From Caryophanales bacterium UBA2253 (GTDB taxonomy: Bacteria > Bacillota_I > Bacilli_A > ML615J-28 > CAG-698), in the NCBI GenBank assembly GCA_002347755.1, contig DDXT01000078.1, positions 1 through 40,865 of the forward strand: 40,865 nt of DNA, given 5' to 3'. Every line of letters begins with the position of its first letter. The first letter of the stretch is position 1. Below the pieces are notes generated by a model. The model was given only the letters and a program-made list of their open reading frames with translations. It did not search any database and had not been told where the DNA came from. Made by a program: the position numbers and the translations under genes. This document shows, one piece after another, positions 1 to 10,300 of the stretch.

Positions 1-34
1 AGGTCAAAGTGGCAAACTCAGGAGTGAAAAAGTA

Positions 35-63
35 GTGAAAAAGTCCGGTAAATATGTTACAAT
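35..63 (+). promoter_or_regulatory. Probable promoter of the tsaE operon
   Basis: An extended -10 (TGT then TACAAT at 58-63) lies 17 bases after a weak -35 (GTGAAA, 35-40). The -35 falls inside a tandem 11-base repeat (AGTGAAAAAGT at 23-33 and 34-44). The ribosome site AGGGTGA (74-80) sits just before the tsaE ATG. Motif match only. Confidence 0.5.
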
Positions 64-84
64 AGACAATAATAGGGTGAAAGC

Positions 85-534
85 ATGAAAATAAGAAAAA
101 CAATCAATAGTGCTGAGGAAATGATGCAATTGGGCGAGAAAATCGGCCGGTTGGCGCAACCGAACATGGTCATTGCCCTAAGCGGCGATCTGGGGGCCGG
201 AAAAACGGTCCTGACCAAGGGCCTGGGACGCGGACTGGGCATCACGGCGACGATCAACAGCCCCACTTTTACGATCATGAAGATCTATCAGGGGCGGATG
301 CCGCTTTACCATATGGATGTTTACCGGATCAACCAGGCCAGCCAGGACGACGATTTGGAAGAGTATTTCGAGAAAGACGGACTTTGCGTCATCGAGTGGG
401 CGGACAACATCGATTATCTGCTCCCGAAATCGCGGCTTCAAATCGACATCGCCATCATCGGAGACCATCAGCGAAGTTTGGAGATCTCGGCTGAAGATCC
501 GGAATATCAAGACATCATCGAGAGGATAAAATAA
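85..534 (+). CDS. tsaE: tRNA threonylcarbamoyladenosine synthesis ATPase TsaE
   Basis: TsaE is the small P-loop ATPase that cycles the TsaB-TsaD complex during synthesis of N6-threonylcarbamoyladenosine (t6A) at position 37 of ANN-decoding tRNAs. The 149-residue protein has the family's Walker A, GDLGAGKT, at residues 34-41, followed by the SPTF motif near residue 60, a DVYR segment and EWAD near residue 110, all characteristic of TsaE. Its length is normal for the family. The ATG is preceded by AGGGTGA at a good distance. It opens a four-gene operon and its stop overlaps the tsaB start (TAATG), which implies translational coupling. The protein is cytoplasmic. Identification rests on motifs and on the neighbouring tsaB and tsaD. 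Confidence 0.96.
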   Translation: MKIRKTINSAEEMMQLGEKIGRLAQPNMVIALSGDLGAGKTVLTKGLGRGLGITATINSPTFTIMKIYQGRMPLYHMDVYRINQASQDDDLEEYFEKDGLCVIEWADNIDYLLPKSRLQIDIAIIGDHQRSLEISAEDPEYQDIIERIK

Positions 535-1109
535 TGCGAACCATGATTTTGGATACTTCAACGATATTTCTTTATGTGGCTTTTCTGGAAGACGAAAACG
601 TCCTTTACGAGAAAATCATCGAAGGCAAAAATAATCATTCCGAACATTTCCTGGAAACCATCCGGGCCGGGCTGAAAGACACCAATTTGGAAGCCCAAGA
701 TTTTGACCGGTTCGCGGTTGGAATCGGACCCGGTTCGTATACCGGACTGAGGATCAGCCTGACCGTCGCCAAAATGTTGGCCTGGACGCTGAAGAAACCA
801 TTGGACATCATCAGCAGTCTGGATCTGCTCGGAAGCGGATACCTAAACCAGGACGGATGCTATGCCATTACTTCGATCGCGAAGAAGGGCCATTGCTACG
901 GGAAACTGATCGAAGTCAAAGACGGGATCGCCAAGACGTTGCTTGACGATGCCTTCATGCCGCGGGAACAATTCATGGAAACGATCAAAGATCATGATTA
1001 TAAACTGATTGACGAAAGCAATTTTCGAATTGATTATCGCAACGTCAAGGGAACCGAAGTTCAAGACATTCATTCGCTCAGTCCCAATTACCTGCGGAGA
1101 GAATTATGA
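534..1109 (+). CDS. tsaB: t6A synthesis scaffold protein TsaB
   Basis: TsaB is the inactive ASKHA-fold partner that dimerises with TsaD in the t6A-forming complex. The N terminus has the ASKHA phosphate-1-like strand (MILDTS) and residues around 62-72 contain the diagnostic GPGSYTGLR motif. At 191 residues it is shorter than the roughly 230 usual in Bacillota, the shortening being in the C-terminal lobe; TsaB lengths vary, so this does not suggest breakage. The ATG overlaps the tsaE stop by one base, and the TGA overlaps the next gene's ATG (ATGA), so translation is coupled in both directions. Confidence 0.93.
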   Translation: MRTMILDTSTIFLYVAFLEDENVLYEKIIEGKNNHSEHFLETIRAGLKDTNLEAQDFDRFAVGIGPGSYTGLRISLTVAKMLAWTLKKPLDIISSLDLLGSGYLNQDGCYAITSIAKKGHCYGKLIEVKDGIAKTLLDDAFMPREQFMETIKDHDYKLIDESNFRIDYRNVKGTEVQDIHSLSPNYLRREL

Positions 1110-1558
1110 AATTCCAGATCCGTCCTTTGGAAGAAAAGGACATCGGGGAAATCGTCCGGGGGGAAGAAGCCATTTTCGGGACCTCGCTTGGTTTTGACAT
1201 GATCTATTCCGACCTTAAACTTAACCCGTTCGCGCATTACCTGGTCTTGGAGATCGACGGCCGCGTGGGCGGATACATCGGTCTTTGGATCCATGACGAT
1301 ACCGCGGAAGTGGTCAATTTTTATGTTGCTTCAAAATATCAGGGCCATGGATTCGGAACCATGATTTTGGACTTCGCGGTCAAATTGTGCGCCATGTCCA
1401 AAGTAAAGACGCTAAGCCTGGAAGTTCGGGAAACCAACGAGGCCGCCCGGCATCTGTATGATAAATTCGGCTTTGAATTCTCACACAAAAGAATTCATTA
1501 CTATCAAGACGGAAGCGATGCTTTGGTCCTGATCAAAAATATCGAGGTAAACAAATGA
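1106..1558 (+). CDS. rimI: GNAT acetyltransferase, RimI-like
   Basis: A 150-residue single-domain GNAT acetyltransferase. The acetyl-CoA pyrophosphate-binding signature appears as YQGHGFG (about residues 79-85) after the strand VNFYVAS, and the C-terminal NEAARHLYDKFGFE is the usual GNAT motif B. RimI acetylates the N-terminal alanine of ribosomal protein S18 in E. coli, and rimI genes are commonly embedded between tsaB and tsaD. That placement, with 4-base ATGA overlaps on both sides, is the main reason for the RimI call. The in vivo substrate cannot be read from the sequence. Confidence 0.88.
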   Translation: MKFQIRPLEEKDIGEIVRGEEAIFGTSLGFDMIYSDLKLNPFAHYLVLEIDGRVGGYIGLWIHDDTAEVVNFYVASKYQGHGFGTMILDFAVKLCAMSKVKTLSLEVRETNEAARHLYDKFGFEFSHKRIHYYQDGSDALVLIKNIEVNK

Positions 1559-2508
1559 TTGTTTTAGGAGTAGAAACCAGTTGCGATGAGACCAGCGTGG
1601 CGGTGGTAAGGGACGGAAAAGAAGTCCTGTCCAACGTCGTTTATACGCAGATCGATTTTCACAAAATTTATGGCGGGGTCGTTCCGGAAGTGGCCAGCCG
1701 CCACCATGTTCAAAAGATCACGGTGGTTTTTGAACAGGCTTTGGAACAAGCGGGAATAACTCCGGATCAGATCGATCTGGTGGCCGTGACCCATCATCCG
1801 GGGCTGATCGGATCGCTTTTGGTCGGGATCAATGCCGCCGGGGCTTTTGCTTTGGCTCACAATTTGAAATACGTTGAAGTCGATCACATCCATGGTCACA
1901 TTTATGCCAATTACCTGGAAAGCGACTTTCACTTTCCGCTCTTAGCTTTGGTCGTTTCGGGAGGACATACCCAATTGGTGCTGATGAAGGACCATTTCCG
2001 GTTTGAGATCCTGGGGGAGACTTTGGATGATGCGGTCGGAGAAACCTATGACAAAGTCGGCCGGGTCATGGGACTGGAATATCCGGCCGGGATCAAAGTT
2101 GACAATCTGGCGCTGCAGGGCAAACCGACTTACAAACTGCCGCTGGTTTATGTGGACCGCAGCGGTTACGAGTTTTCGTTCTCCGGGCTGAAATCCGCGG
2201 TCATCAACATCATCAATACCGCCAACATGAAGAAGCAGGCCATCAATGTGGCCGATCTGTGTGCTTCGTTTCAGAATTCGGTGGTGACGGTCTTGGTGGA
2301 AAAGACCATCAGTGCCATCAAGAAATATCAGGTCAAGCAGATCGTGGTCGCCGGCGGCGTCGCCGCCAACAAGGGCCTTCGAACCCGAATGAAAGCCGAA
2401 GTCGGAAAACTGGACCAGGTCAGGCTTACTTTTCCCTCAATGAAATATTGCACTGACAACGCCGCCATGATCGCAGTCGCCGGTTATTTTCAATATTTGA
2501 CCCGCTGA
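1555..2508 (+). CDS. tsaD: tRNA N6-threonylcarbamoyltransferase TsaD
   Basis: TsaD transfers the threonylcarbamoyl group from TC-AMP to A37 of tRNA. The 317-residue protein starts with the family signature GVETSCDETSVAVV, carries the metal-binding HxxxH (H111 and H115 in HIHGH), the VSGGHTQL nucleotide-binding loop near residue 139, and the third metal ligand D301 in CTDNAAM near the C terminus. It is slightly shorter than the typical 330-345 residues but all catalytic elements are present. The ATG overlaps the rimI stop by four bases. It is the last gene of the operon; no strong hairpin terminator follows, but a clear promoter for the next gene does. Confidence 0.97.
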   Translation: MIVLGVETSCDETSVAVVRDGKEVLSNVVYTQIDFHKIYGGVVPEVASRHHVQKITVVFEQALEQAGITPDQIDLVAVTHHPGLIGSLLVGINAAGAFALAHNLKYVEVDHIHGHIYANYLESDFHFPLLALVVSGGHTQLVLMKDHFRFEILGETLDDAVGETYDKVGRVMGLEYPAGIKVDNLALQGKPTYKLPLVYVDRSGYEFSFSGLKSAVINIINTANMKKQAINVADLCASFQNSVVTVLVEKTISAIKKYQVKQIVVAGGVAANKGLRTRMKAEVGKLDQVRLTFPSMKYCTDNAAMIAVAGYFQYLTR

Positions 2509-2521
2509 TTTCAAAAAAAAG

Positions 2522-2550
2522 TTGATTTAGGGTTGGTTTTGTTATATAAT
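2522..2550 (+). promoter_or_regulatory. Promoter of the surface lipoprotein gene
   Basis: TTGATT (2522-2527), a 17-base spacer, then consensus TATAAT (2545-2550). The leader contains a small hairpin (CGCGG/CCGCG, 2566-2581) ahead of the ribosome site GGAGG (2598-2602). Confidence 0.8.
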
Positions 2551-2612
2551 CAAATGAAGTAAATTCGCGGAAAAGTCCGCGTGAAAATAACAATTTTGGA
2601 GGCTAAACGAGA

Positions 2613-4457
2613 GTGAAGAAAATATCAATTGCCATCATGCTGTTTTTGGTGATGATCCTGGCGGGTTGCGGAAGCAGCGGATCACCCGAAAGACTTTGGA
2701 ATCGTTATGTAGCCGCCATGAATGCTCACGATCTGGAGAAGGTCGCCGCCGTTTATTATGCGGCGGATTCTTTGGAATATAACCAATTTTTGGAAACCAA
2801 TCCCGCCGAAGTTTATTTCGCGGATTTTGATTCCATCAAGACCCGTTCGTTCGAAGCTGTCATCGTCAACAAGAATTATTACGCGGCGAACATCGTCATC
2901 GGCCTGACCTTAGGGTCGGAGACGACGCGCAAAGAGTTTGTCGTTTATTATTATAAAGACACCAATTACGGCTGGAAGTTCACCGGGGAAATCAATGCCA
3001 CCGCTTATGACATGGCTTTGCTCGGGAATCAGCCGGATGCGAATTTTTATGCCAATGTGGTCAAAACCGCGGATGGTTTTGATTATAAATACATTTATGG
3101 AGGTTTAACCGGCGAGGTTTCGGACCAAGATTATGTTAAAATCGTGGCTCCGATCAGCAATTCGGCCAACGTTGTCATTCCCGAAAGCATTGAAGGCGTT
3201 CCGGTCAAAGTAATCGGCGACTTCGCTTTCTTCGATTACTTCCGTTTGCTCAGCATCACCTTGCCGACCAGCAAACTGGAAACGATCGAATTTCCGAACA
3301 CCCTAACGACCATTGAACAATATGCTTTTTACCAGGCCAAGAACCTGAAGTCCCTGACGTTTCCGGAAAGTCTGAAAGAAGTCGGGAAATATGCCTTTGC
3401 CAGCTGCACAAACATGGAGACCCTGACCATCAATGTTGACGAATCGGCGATGTACGCGCCCGAGAATTTGCTCTATCTGAACAGCCGGGACAGCATGTTT
3501 CTGAACGCCAACCGCCGGGTTTACATGGAAGACACCATTTTCATGTCCGCCAGCGGCGCTTCGGTCGATTGGTCGACCGATGATCCGGCCGTGGCCACCA
3601 TTGAATCCAACGGAAAATTGACTTTGGTGGCTCCCGGAACCGTTACCGTCCGCGCAACCAACAAAGATGACGTGACCCTTTATTCGGAAGCCGACATAAC
3701 CATTCTTCCGAAAGCTGACAAAACCATCACCAGCACCACCACCGTCGAGATCTATCGTTATACCATTAAACGCGATTGGTACATTGGCGACACCCAGACG
3801 CTGAATGTCACATCCGAAAACGTCGCTTGGTCAACTTCCGATCCGAACATTGCTACCATTGATGCCAACGGAAAAGTAACCGCCGTCGGGACCGGAACCG
3901 TTACCATCACTGCCGATTCCACGACTTCCGAGGTTACTTCCACGGCCACCGTTACGGTCTTGCCGGCGGCTGATCGCAATGTCATCACCACTTATTCTTA
4001 CACCCCGATCGAGTTTACCGGGGCTAGGAAAATGTATGTAGCCGATCTGATCGAACTGACCACCACGGGATTTGATCTCGGAGAAATTTTATGGACCAGT
4101 TCCAACTCCGCCGTGGCGACCGTTTCCATGTATGAAGGCGTCGTCCAAGCATTGGCCAAAGGCAATGCCATCATCACCGCTACCTCCACCGAAAATCCGA
4201 ACATCTTCAGCACCGTCAACATTAACGTCGCCGAAGTAACGGCTGCGATCACCTTCGCCGAAAATTCGCTCGATCGTTTGAACAGTTTAAAAGAATTATA
4301 TGTGAACGCCATCAATCCTTACAGCGTCGCTTGGAAAGGAACTTTGCATCTTCCGGACACTTGCAAGATTTACGTTCCGGCTCAGAACTATGAAACTTAC
4401 TTGATCATTTGGAGCGACTTCGCGGATCTGGATATGATCTACGTCATCCCCGAATAA
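2613..4457 (+). CDS. Surface lipoprotein with leucine-rich and Big2 immunoglobulin-like domains
   Basis: A 614-residue secreted lipoprotein. The GTG start has GGAGG at ideal distance and gives a classic signal peptide ending in a lipobox (LAGC, Cys near residue 19), so Lgt, encoded in this window, would lipidate it. Residues about 25-130 form a small globular region that may be NTF2-like. Residues about 165-275 resemble BspA-type leucine-rich repeats (VIGDFAFFDY, TIEQYAFYQA, EVGKYAFASC). Three Big2-like immunoglobulin repeats follow (about 305-365, 400-450 and 485-540), each with W-S/T-S/T-x-(D/N)-xx-(V/I)-A and a closing G-x-(A/V)-x-(I/V) strand. The C terminus resembles another leucine-rich cap. 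A cell-envelope or adhesion role is inferred; no enzyme motif is seen. It is monocistronic, with its own promoter and terminator. Confidence 0.85.
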   Translation: MKKISIAIMLFLVMILAGCGSSGSPERLWNRYVAAMNAHDLEKVAAVYYAADSLEYNQFLETNPAEVYFADFDSIKTRSFEAVIVNKNYYAANIVIGLTLGSETTRKEFVVYYYKDTNYGWKFTGEINATAYDMALLGNQPDANFYANVVKTADGFDYKYIYGGLTGEVSDQDYVKIVAPISNSANVVIPESIEGVPVKVIGDFAFFDYFRLLSITLPTSKLETIEFPNTLTTIEQYAFYQAKNLKSLTFPESLKEVGKYAFASCTNMETLTINVDESAMYAPENLLYLNSRDSMFLNANRRVYMEDTIFMSASGASVDWSTDDPAVATIESNGKLTLVAPGTVTVRATNKDDVTLYSEADITILPKADKTITSTTTVEIYRYTIKRDWYIGDTQTLNVTSENVAWSTSDPNIATIDANGKVTAVGTGTVTITADSTTSEVTSTATVTVLPAADRNVITTYSYTPIEFTGARKMYVADLIELTTTGFDLGEILWTSSNSAVATVSMYEGVVQALAKGNAIITATSTENPNIFSTVNINVAEVTAAITFAENSLDRLNSLKELYVNAINPYSVAWKGTLHLPDTCKIYVPAQNYETYLIIWSDFADLDMIYVIPE

Positions 4458-4464
4458 TAAAATT

Positions 4465-4488
4465 ACACCGCCCGCGCGGTGTTTTTTA
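4465..4488 (+). terminator. Intrinsic terminator after the lipoprotein gene
   Basis: A perfect 7-bp stem ACACCGC/GCGGTGT with a 4-base loop, followed by a run of six T, starting 7 bases after the stop codon. Confidence 0.92.
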
Positions 4489-4580
4489 TTGGCCTTTTCC
4501 CTTAGAATGGCGAATTGACCTCTCAAATCCCGCTTACGGTCCTATTTTGAAGTTATTGTTGTAACAAATATAAAATAGAA

Positions 4581-4609
4581 TTGTAAAAAAAACGCCAAAA
4601 TGGTATAAT
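4581..4609 (+). promoter_or_regulatory. Promoter of the membrane/coiled-coil operon
   Basis: TTGTAA (4581-4586), a 17-base spacer and TATAAT (4604-4609) preceded by TG (extended -10). A weaker second candidate lies upstream (TTGAAG 4547-4552, TATAAA 4569-4574). The ribosome site AGGAGG (4636-4641) supports the GTG start at 4649. Confidence 0.8.
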
Positions 4610-4648
4610 AAGTAAGAATCACCGGTCAAACATTCAGGAGGAGCGAGC

Positions 4649-6355
4649 GTGCAATTCATTGAAACGTTTAATTTTGACATCATCATCATTCTCGTTCTGA
4701 TTGCCTCCGTGACCGCTGGGGTTTATTACAGTCTCTACCGTCAGGCGCGGAAAACCTTGGCTTTGGTTGTTCCGTTCATCGGCCTATTTTTCCTTCACGA
4801 TCTGGTGATGGGATTAATTCAGACCACTCCGGCCGTGAATGGCCTCATGAACAAAGTCTTTGGCTGGATCGCCAAATTTTTGGGGCTTCTGGCTTATAAA
4901 AACATCATGATCACCGGGTTTGTCGGGCTGATTCTCTATCTGGCCATGGCGGGGATCATCATTCTGATTTACGGATTCTTTCCGATCACCGTTGAAAAGC
5001 GGGTCTTGACCAAGACCAAGCGGTTTTCCAGAGTTGTGGCCGGTCTGCTGGGGTTCATCAACGGTTACATAATTGTCATCATTTTGATGGTGGTTCTAAA
5101 ACCGATTGCCACCATTGATTATGACCGCCCCCTGACCGCCGCCATGAATGAAACCAGCAACATTTACATCCCGATTTCCAAATTAAATGAAGTCCAAAAT
5201 GCGAACATCGATAAATATGCGGAATACAAAAACGCCTTTGATTCCCTAAGCGGCAAAAAAGCTGCCGCGGCCTATGAGGCGATCGCCGACATCAACGATG
5301 ATTTTGAGACCCTCAACGATTATTTTGAGACGACGATGTATGCTCAACTGGGAGCGGATTCCCAAGCTTTGGTCGATGCCAATCGAACCGGTACCGATTT
5401 TGTTTCCGCCTTTCTGGCGGAAGCGGATGGGACAATGGTCCTAGAAAGCGTTCTGACCGAAGAAGCGGACAATCCGGAAATTGCGTCGATTACCGAAAAA
5501 CTGAATTATCTGAAGAGCAATAAAGGTTATTGGCAATTTTTCTCCGAAATTTTGGAAAATGATTATGACACCTATGACTATTCGGCGATCTCGGCGAGCC
5601 TTAGCGCCAATCAGGAAGTGATCAGTGCCGAGTTCGCGGGAATTCGCGAACGGAATTTGTTTTTGGAGCGTTTGGATGATTTGGCTTTCTTCGCGGCGCA
5701 TTTTTCGGAATTCACGGTTTTGGCCGCTGATGCCGCCATTGTTGACCTTCCCACTTATTTGACGTCTTTCTCAGATCTTTTGATAGATTCCGCACGCTTA
5801 AATGCTTATGCGACGGCCTTTTTGACCACCGAATTCACCGAAGCCGACCCGATCATCACCGCCCTTAACGGCGCTTTTAGAGAATATTCCAGCCAACAAG
5901 AAACCATTGGGCTAATGAATCCCTGGATGGCTCTGGACTGCCGAATCATCCTGGCGCATCGAAACGCGGAATGGATGACCGCCAAAACTTGGGAAACGCA
6001 ACCCCTTTTGAAAAGTTACATGACCGATACTCTGACCGGAATCACGACCGGGGGATTCGGGCTTTATCACGAATATTTCTTTTATGTCTATTTGGCCGGC
6101 GATTGCACCTTCGCTGATGGGTTCGATGCCGCGGATTTTGCTTCGGTGCTTTCCAAACTGGAAACGGTCGTCGCGAGCGGGACCCTGAGTGCCGAAAACG
6201 CCGTCAGTTACGTGGAAAATCTGTTTCTTTATCCAAACAGCGTGATTTTCGTTTTGGAGGAACGGGAGAACCTCTCCCCGACTTTCTTTGATGACATATA
6301 TGCCATGAACCATGCCTATCTCAGCGAGGAACTCAAGACTTTGTTGGGAGGATGA
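4649..6355 (+). CDS. Membrane protein with CvpA-like N terminus and large soluble domain
   Basis: A 568-residue protein of unknown function. The first 155 residues hold four hydrophobic segments (about 8-28, 35-56, 85-110 and 131-152). Their order, and the charged loop between the first two (YSLYRQARKT), resemble the CvpA family, but the match is by eye. The remaining 400 residues are soluble, acidic and helical-looking, with no motif I recognise. It starts at GTG, seven bases after AGGAGG. It heads a co-directional cluster with another membrane protein and a giant coiled-coil protein 18 and about 1030 bases downstream, which suggests one envelope- or division-associated assembly. That role is inference. 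Confidence 0.8.
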   Translation: MQFIETFNFDIIIILVLIASVTAGVYYSLYRQARKTLALVVPFIGLFFLHDLVMGLIQTTPAVNGLMNKVFGWIAKFLGLLAYKNIMITGFVGLILYLAMAGIIILIYGFFPITVEKRVLTKTKRFSRVVAGLLGFINGYIIVIILMVVLKPIATIDYDRPLTAAMNETSNIYIPISKLNEVQNANIDKYAEYKNAFDSLSGKKAAAAYEAIADINDDFETLNDYFETTMYAQLGADSQALVDANRTGTDFVSAFLAEADGTMVLESVLTEEADNPEIASITEKLNYLKSNKGYWQFFSEILENDYDTYDYSAISASLSANQEVISAEFAGIRERNLFLERLDDLAFFAAHFSEFTVLAADAAIVDLPTYLTSFSDLLIDSARLNAYATAFLTTEFTEADPIITALNGAFREYSSQQETIGLMNPWMALDCRIILAHRNAEWMTAKTWETQPLLKSYMTDTLTGITTGGFGLYHEYFFYVYLAGDCTFADGFDAADFASVLSKLETVVASGTLSAENAVSYVENLFLYPNSVIFVLEERENLSPTFFDDIYAMNHAYLSEELKTLLGG

Positions 6356-6373
6356 CCAAAGGAGGGAAACGCG

Positions 6374-7378
6374 GTGCCCAAACCTAGCAAATCCAAAACA
6401 GCCGTTTATGAATTATCCGAAAAAGGATATGTGAAAGTCGGCGAAGATACTTCGGCCGCAAGCGCATCCATTAACCCTTACCAACAAGACGGACAAATAA
6501 ATACGGATTCCGCGAAAATGCTGTTTTTGCGAGGCAACCCGTTCATGTATAACTCCAAGACCGCGGCTTATCCGATCACCAGCGTGGAAGAATACCTGAT
6601 CAAGGTCCGAAAACAAGAAATGGCTTTCGGAGATGTTCTGAGAAACCCCGAGTTTACCCGTCGAAAACGACGCAAGCTGATCAAGCAAGCCTTTCAGACT
6701 TGGGACAAGCAGTATAACACCCAAAAGAAGACGGTCTTCACGGAAAACGAAAAAACCGTCGATGTCATCGGCGACGTCAATTTCATGAAGATCCCGCTCG
6801 GGGTGAAACTGCTGATCATCTTTCTTTTTGCGCTTATGATTTTCATCATCTCCACCGATTCGTTCCTTTGGGAGAAGATCGCCCAGCACAATTTCGGGTT
6901 CAGGATCTACAATCTGCTGATCGGTATTTTTGAAGGGGCCGCGTGGCTGAAAATCGTGGGCAATCTGACCGTTTATCTTTTGATCCTGTTTATCTTCTAT
7001 GCGGCCATTTATACCATGATTTCCACCGATTACGTCAAAGAATACAAAATGGCTCAGAATTATTTGAAGAAATCGGAAAAAACCATTTCCAGACAATACA
7101 AGAAAAAATTTCAAAAGGCTCGGAAGTATTATTTATCGTACGTCAATTCGAAAAAACCATTCATTGCCCCAATGGACATCAAAGCCGTTGAGGAGGGCCA
7201 AGTCAACATTGCCACTTTCGACCGGGTTCGCCAAGTGACCGTCGATCGGGCTTACAAACTGAAGAAAAGCCGGCCGATCTATGTAGGGATCAAAAACATT
7301 TTCTTGTTTTTGAGCATCGGCGGCTCCGCGACCGTTATCGGTTATGCACTGTTTAAAATGATATTAAGCGTTTTTTAG
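6374..7378 (+). CDS. Integral membrane protein, unknown function
   Basis: A 334-residue protein. The first 135 residues are soluble and basic. Hydrophobic segments follow at about 142-161, 194-216 and 309-334, the last ending at the C terminus; a long basic cytoplasmic-looking loop (about 217-305, rich in K, R and Y) lies between the second and third. No enzyme motif is visible. The GTG start has GGAGGG nine bases upstream. The gene lies between the CvpA-like protein (18-base gap) and the coiled-coil protein (9-base gap), so all three should be co-transcribed and may be partners. Confidence 0.8.
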   Translation: MPKPSKSKTAVYELSEKGYVKVGEDTSAASASINPYQQDGQINTDSAKMLFLRGNPFMYNSKTAAYPITSVEEYLIKVRKQEMAFGDVLRNPEFTRRKRRKLIKQAFQTWDKQYNTQKKTVFTENEKTVDVIGDVNFMKIPLGVKLLIIFLFALMIFIISTDSFLWEKIAQHNFGFRIYNLLIGIFEGAAWLKIVGNLTVYLLILFIFYAAIYTMISTDYVKEYKMAQNYLKKSEKTISRQYKKKFQKARKYYLSYVNSKKPFIAPMDIKAVEEGQVNIATFDRVRQVTVDRAYKLKKSRPIYVGIKNIFLFLSIGGSATVIGYALFKMILSVF

Positions 7379-7387
7379 GAGGGAATT

Positions 7388-10300
7388 ATGGAAAATAACC
7401 AAAAAGAGACCAAAAAAACCAGCGTGAAAAAAGTTGTCAAAGGGAAAACGACCGTTGCCAAGAAAGCCATCAAAAAGCCGGCGGTTAAAAGCACCAAACC
7501 CAAAGCCAATCCTGCCATCGTGAAAACACGGGCCGGAGCGAATAAGGAGCCACTCATGAAGAAAGAGGAAAAAACCATGGATGTCGTTGAACGATTGAAA
7601 TCGGTTTTGTCCGACTTGCGCGGGAATGCGGTTCCCAAAGCGGAAGCGGTGACTCCGAAAGGAACCCTTCCGGCTTTGAAACCCGCTCCCGAAGAGGTTA
7701 AAAAAATCCCCGCGAAACCAGCCGAAAAGCGGCCGCTGAATGAACTGAAAAGTGAAAATGAACCGGCCGCCTCAAAAGCGAAAGCCAAAGTTTTGTCTGC
7801 CAATTCCAAGAAAAGCGCCGATGATCTTTTGAACAAAATGAACACTGCTTCCGAAAAACCAGTTTCGGAGACGAAAATGCCGTTGCCAATCAAGGAAGGG
7901 AAGACTAATGTTGCCGACCAACCGAAAGCCGCATCCACCGACTATAACCGGATGCAAGAAATCATCGCTGCCCAGAAGAAATTAAAACAACTGATGGAAT
8001 CCGAAGCCCTTAAGGCCGAGAGCAAGGAGCGTAATTTTAAAGAAAAAATGGGGTTGGCGCAACGGCTCGAGGAAGAAGAACCGGAATCGGTGACCATCGA
8101 AGAACTGCAAAAAGAGCAGAAAAAAGTAGAAGTATTAAATTCGGAGATCCGACGGCTGTTGGCTGAGAAGACCGCATTGGAAGCCGCCATCAAAAAAGTC
8201 ATTGAAGTAAAATTCAGCGGTGTTCCGGTAATTGACCCAGAAAAGTTAAATTTAACCCCCAGTCTTCAACCAGGCAGTAAAACTGCTCAAGAAGCGGAAG
8301 TTCCTGAAGTTACTAAAACAATATCGGAGATCGAAGAAGTATTAAAGACTCTCCAAAAAAAGCACGGGGAAAATCTGCGCAGTCTTGAGGCTGCCGAAAA
8401 AAGCAAAAGGGATCTAGAAGAGAAACTAAATAAACAAACTGCCATCGCCAGCCAATTGGAGAAGGAGATCGCTTTTTTGCGAGGAGAGGTACTCAAGGGG
8501 ACCGCGAAATCCGCCAATTCGGGGGCGAAGGCCGAAGCTGCGCCGAAAACCGACGCCAAACTGCTTAAAGAAAATGAGTCTTTGAAAGCTCAGCTGGAAA
8601 AAGCCAAAAATAATCTGGCCGCCATCCGCGCTGCTGCCAAAGCGGAGATGAACGAAAAACTTTCCGGAATTTCCAAACAATTCCAAGACAAATCAAAGGA
8701 AAGTTTGAAACTTCAAAAAGAAATTGAAACCCTCCGAAAAGACATTGAAAACCAAAAAGCCAAGGAAGAACAGCTCAAAACTTCTTATTTGAATGGTAAA
8801 AAAGAGGAAGCCCGTTTAAAAAAAGAAATCGAAGTCGTTAAACTTAGTACGCTAAAAGAACAAAATCTGCTTATGAAAGGCGATAACAACGAAGCTCTTT
8901 TGGCGACCACTGCCCAATATCAGGAAACCAAACGCGAGAACGCCAAGCTGCAACAACAGATCGAAAAACTGAAAAATGATCTGAACAATAATTTTGTCCT
9001 TCGGGATGAAAAGATCCGGAAAGCCAAAGAAGCCGAAAAAGCCCAACTGGAAGCCGAAAAGGAAAGAGACAAGATCCGGAAAGAACTTGAGGAACGGAAT
9101 AAGACTTATGAACCGCTGAAAGTCAAAGAAGCGGAAGAGCGATTCCTTTTGGCCGCCGAGAAAAAAGAAAAGCAACGCCTGGCGGACAAACTTCAAGCCC
9201 TTCGGGAAAAGGTTGATGCCAACAGGCTTCTGGAAACCGAGAACAAAAAACTCTTCGAGGCGGAAAAACGCGAAAAGAACAAATTAGCGAAACGGATCGA
9301 AAAGATGAAGGCGGACAAGAAAAACTTGCAAGCCTTGATTCGCGATTACAAGAAACAAGAAGAAGCCCAAGCCGCCAAAGATTTGGAAAATGCGCAGATC
9401 CTTCAAGCCGAGAAAGACGGACGCGCCCAAGTTGACAAAGAACTGGAGCAACTCCGTTTGGAAGTCGACGGGTTGGTTTCGTCGATCAACGAACTGCGTC
9501 AGACCAACGAAGCGCTTCGTTCCCATGCGGATGAAGAAAGTATTCAGACTCCGGCTGACGAACAAAGTATCCAGGCGGATTTTGCCCGCATGAAGGAAGA
9601 AAATGTCCTGATCGGTTCCGCCCTCGAAGAACAAAAAGAAATCAACTCCAAGTTGAAAGAACAAATCAAGAATCAGTCTTCTGATCGGGTCAAACAGCTT
9701 GAACAAGAACTTAACAGCAAGAATGATGATCTGGACGGTCTTCGCGAAGAAAACCGCCGCTTACAAACTTCGCTCAATGACCTTAGTCAATACAACGAGG
9801 CTTTGCAAAGCCAGGTAGCCCAAGGCGATGGAAAAGCCGAAAATCCGGAAACGACTGCCGTTTCCGAAGAAACCGCGCAACTTCGGGAAAACAATGAACG
9901 GCTGATCGCCTCTTTCAATGATCTCAATCTGGCTTTGGAACTGTTGAAAAACAAATACGCGGATCTAGAAAAAGCTTATGCAGCCGAGAAAAACAAACCG
10001 GCTCCGATTCCGGCCGCGGTCATTCCATCTCATGATGACCAGCCGCGGATCAATGCTTTGATCGGGGAATTGAAGCAAACCCAGGAATTGCTCAAGTCCC
10101 GGGATTTGGAAATGGAAATACTGAAATCCAACCTGTTCCGCGAACAAAACCGAATCAACTATCCGGAACCTTATAAATATTATAATTACGAGAATCTTCC
10201 GTGCGGGGCCAAAGCCCCGGGGATGTCTTATTCGCCGCCATATCCGAATGTTATGGCCCAGCCGACCCTGGCCCCTGAGGACCGTCAGGAAAAAGATGCA

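Noticed and set aside
1..33. Possible 3' end of a gene upstream of tsaE
   Set aside because: Two frames stay open from base 1 to stops at 25-27 and 31-33, but eight to ten codons without any recognisable motif are not enough evidence.
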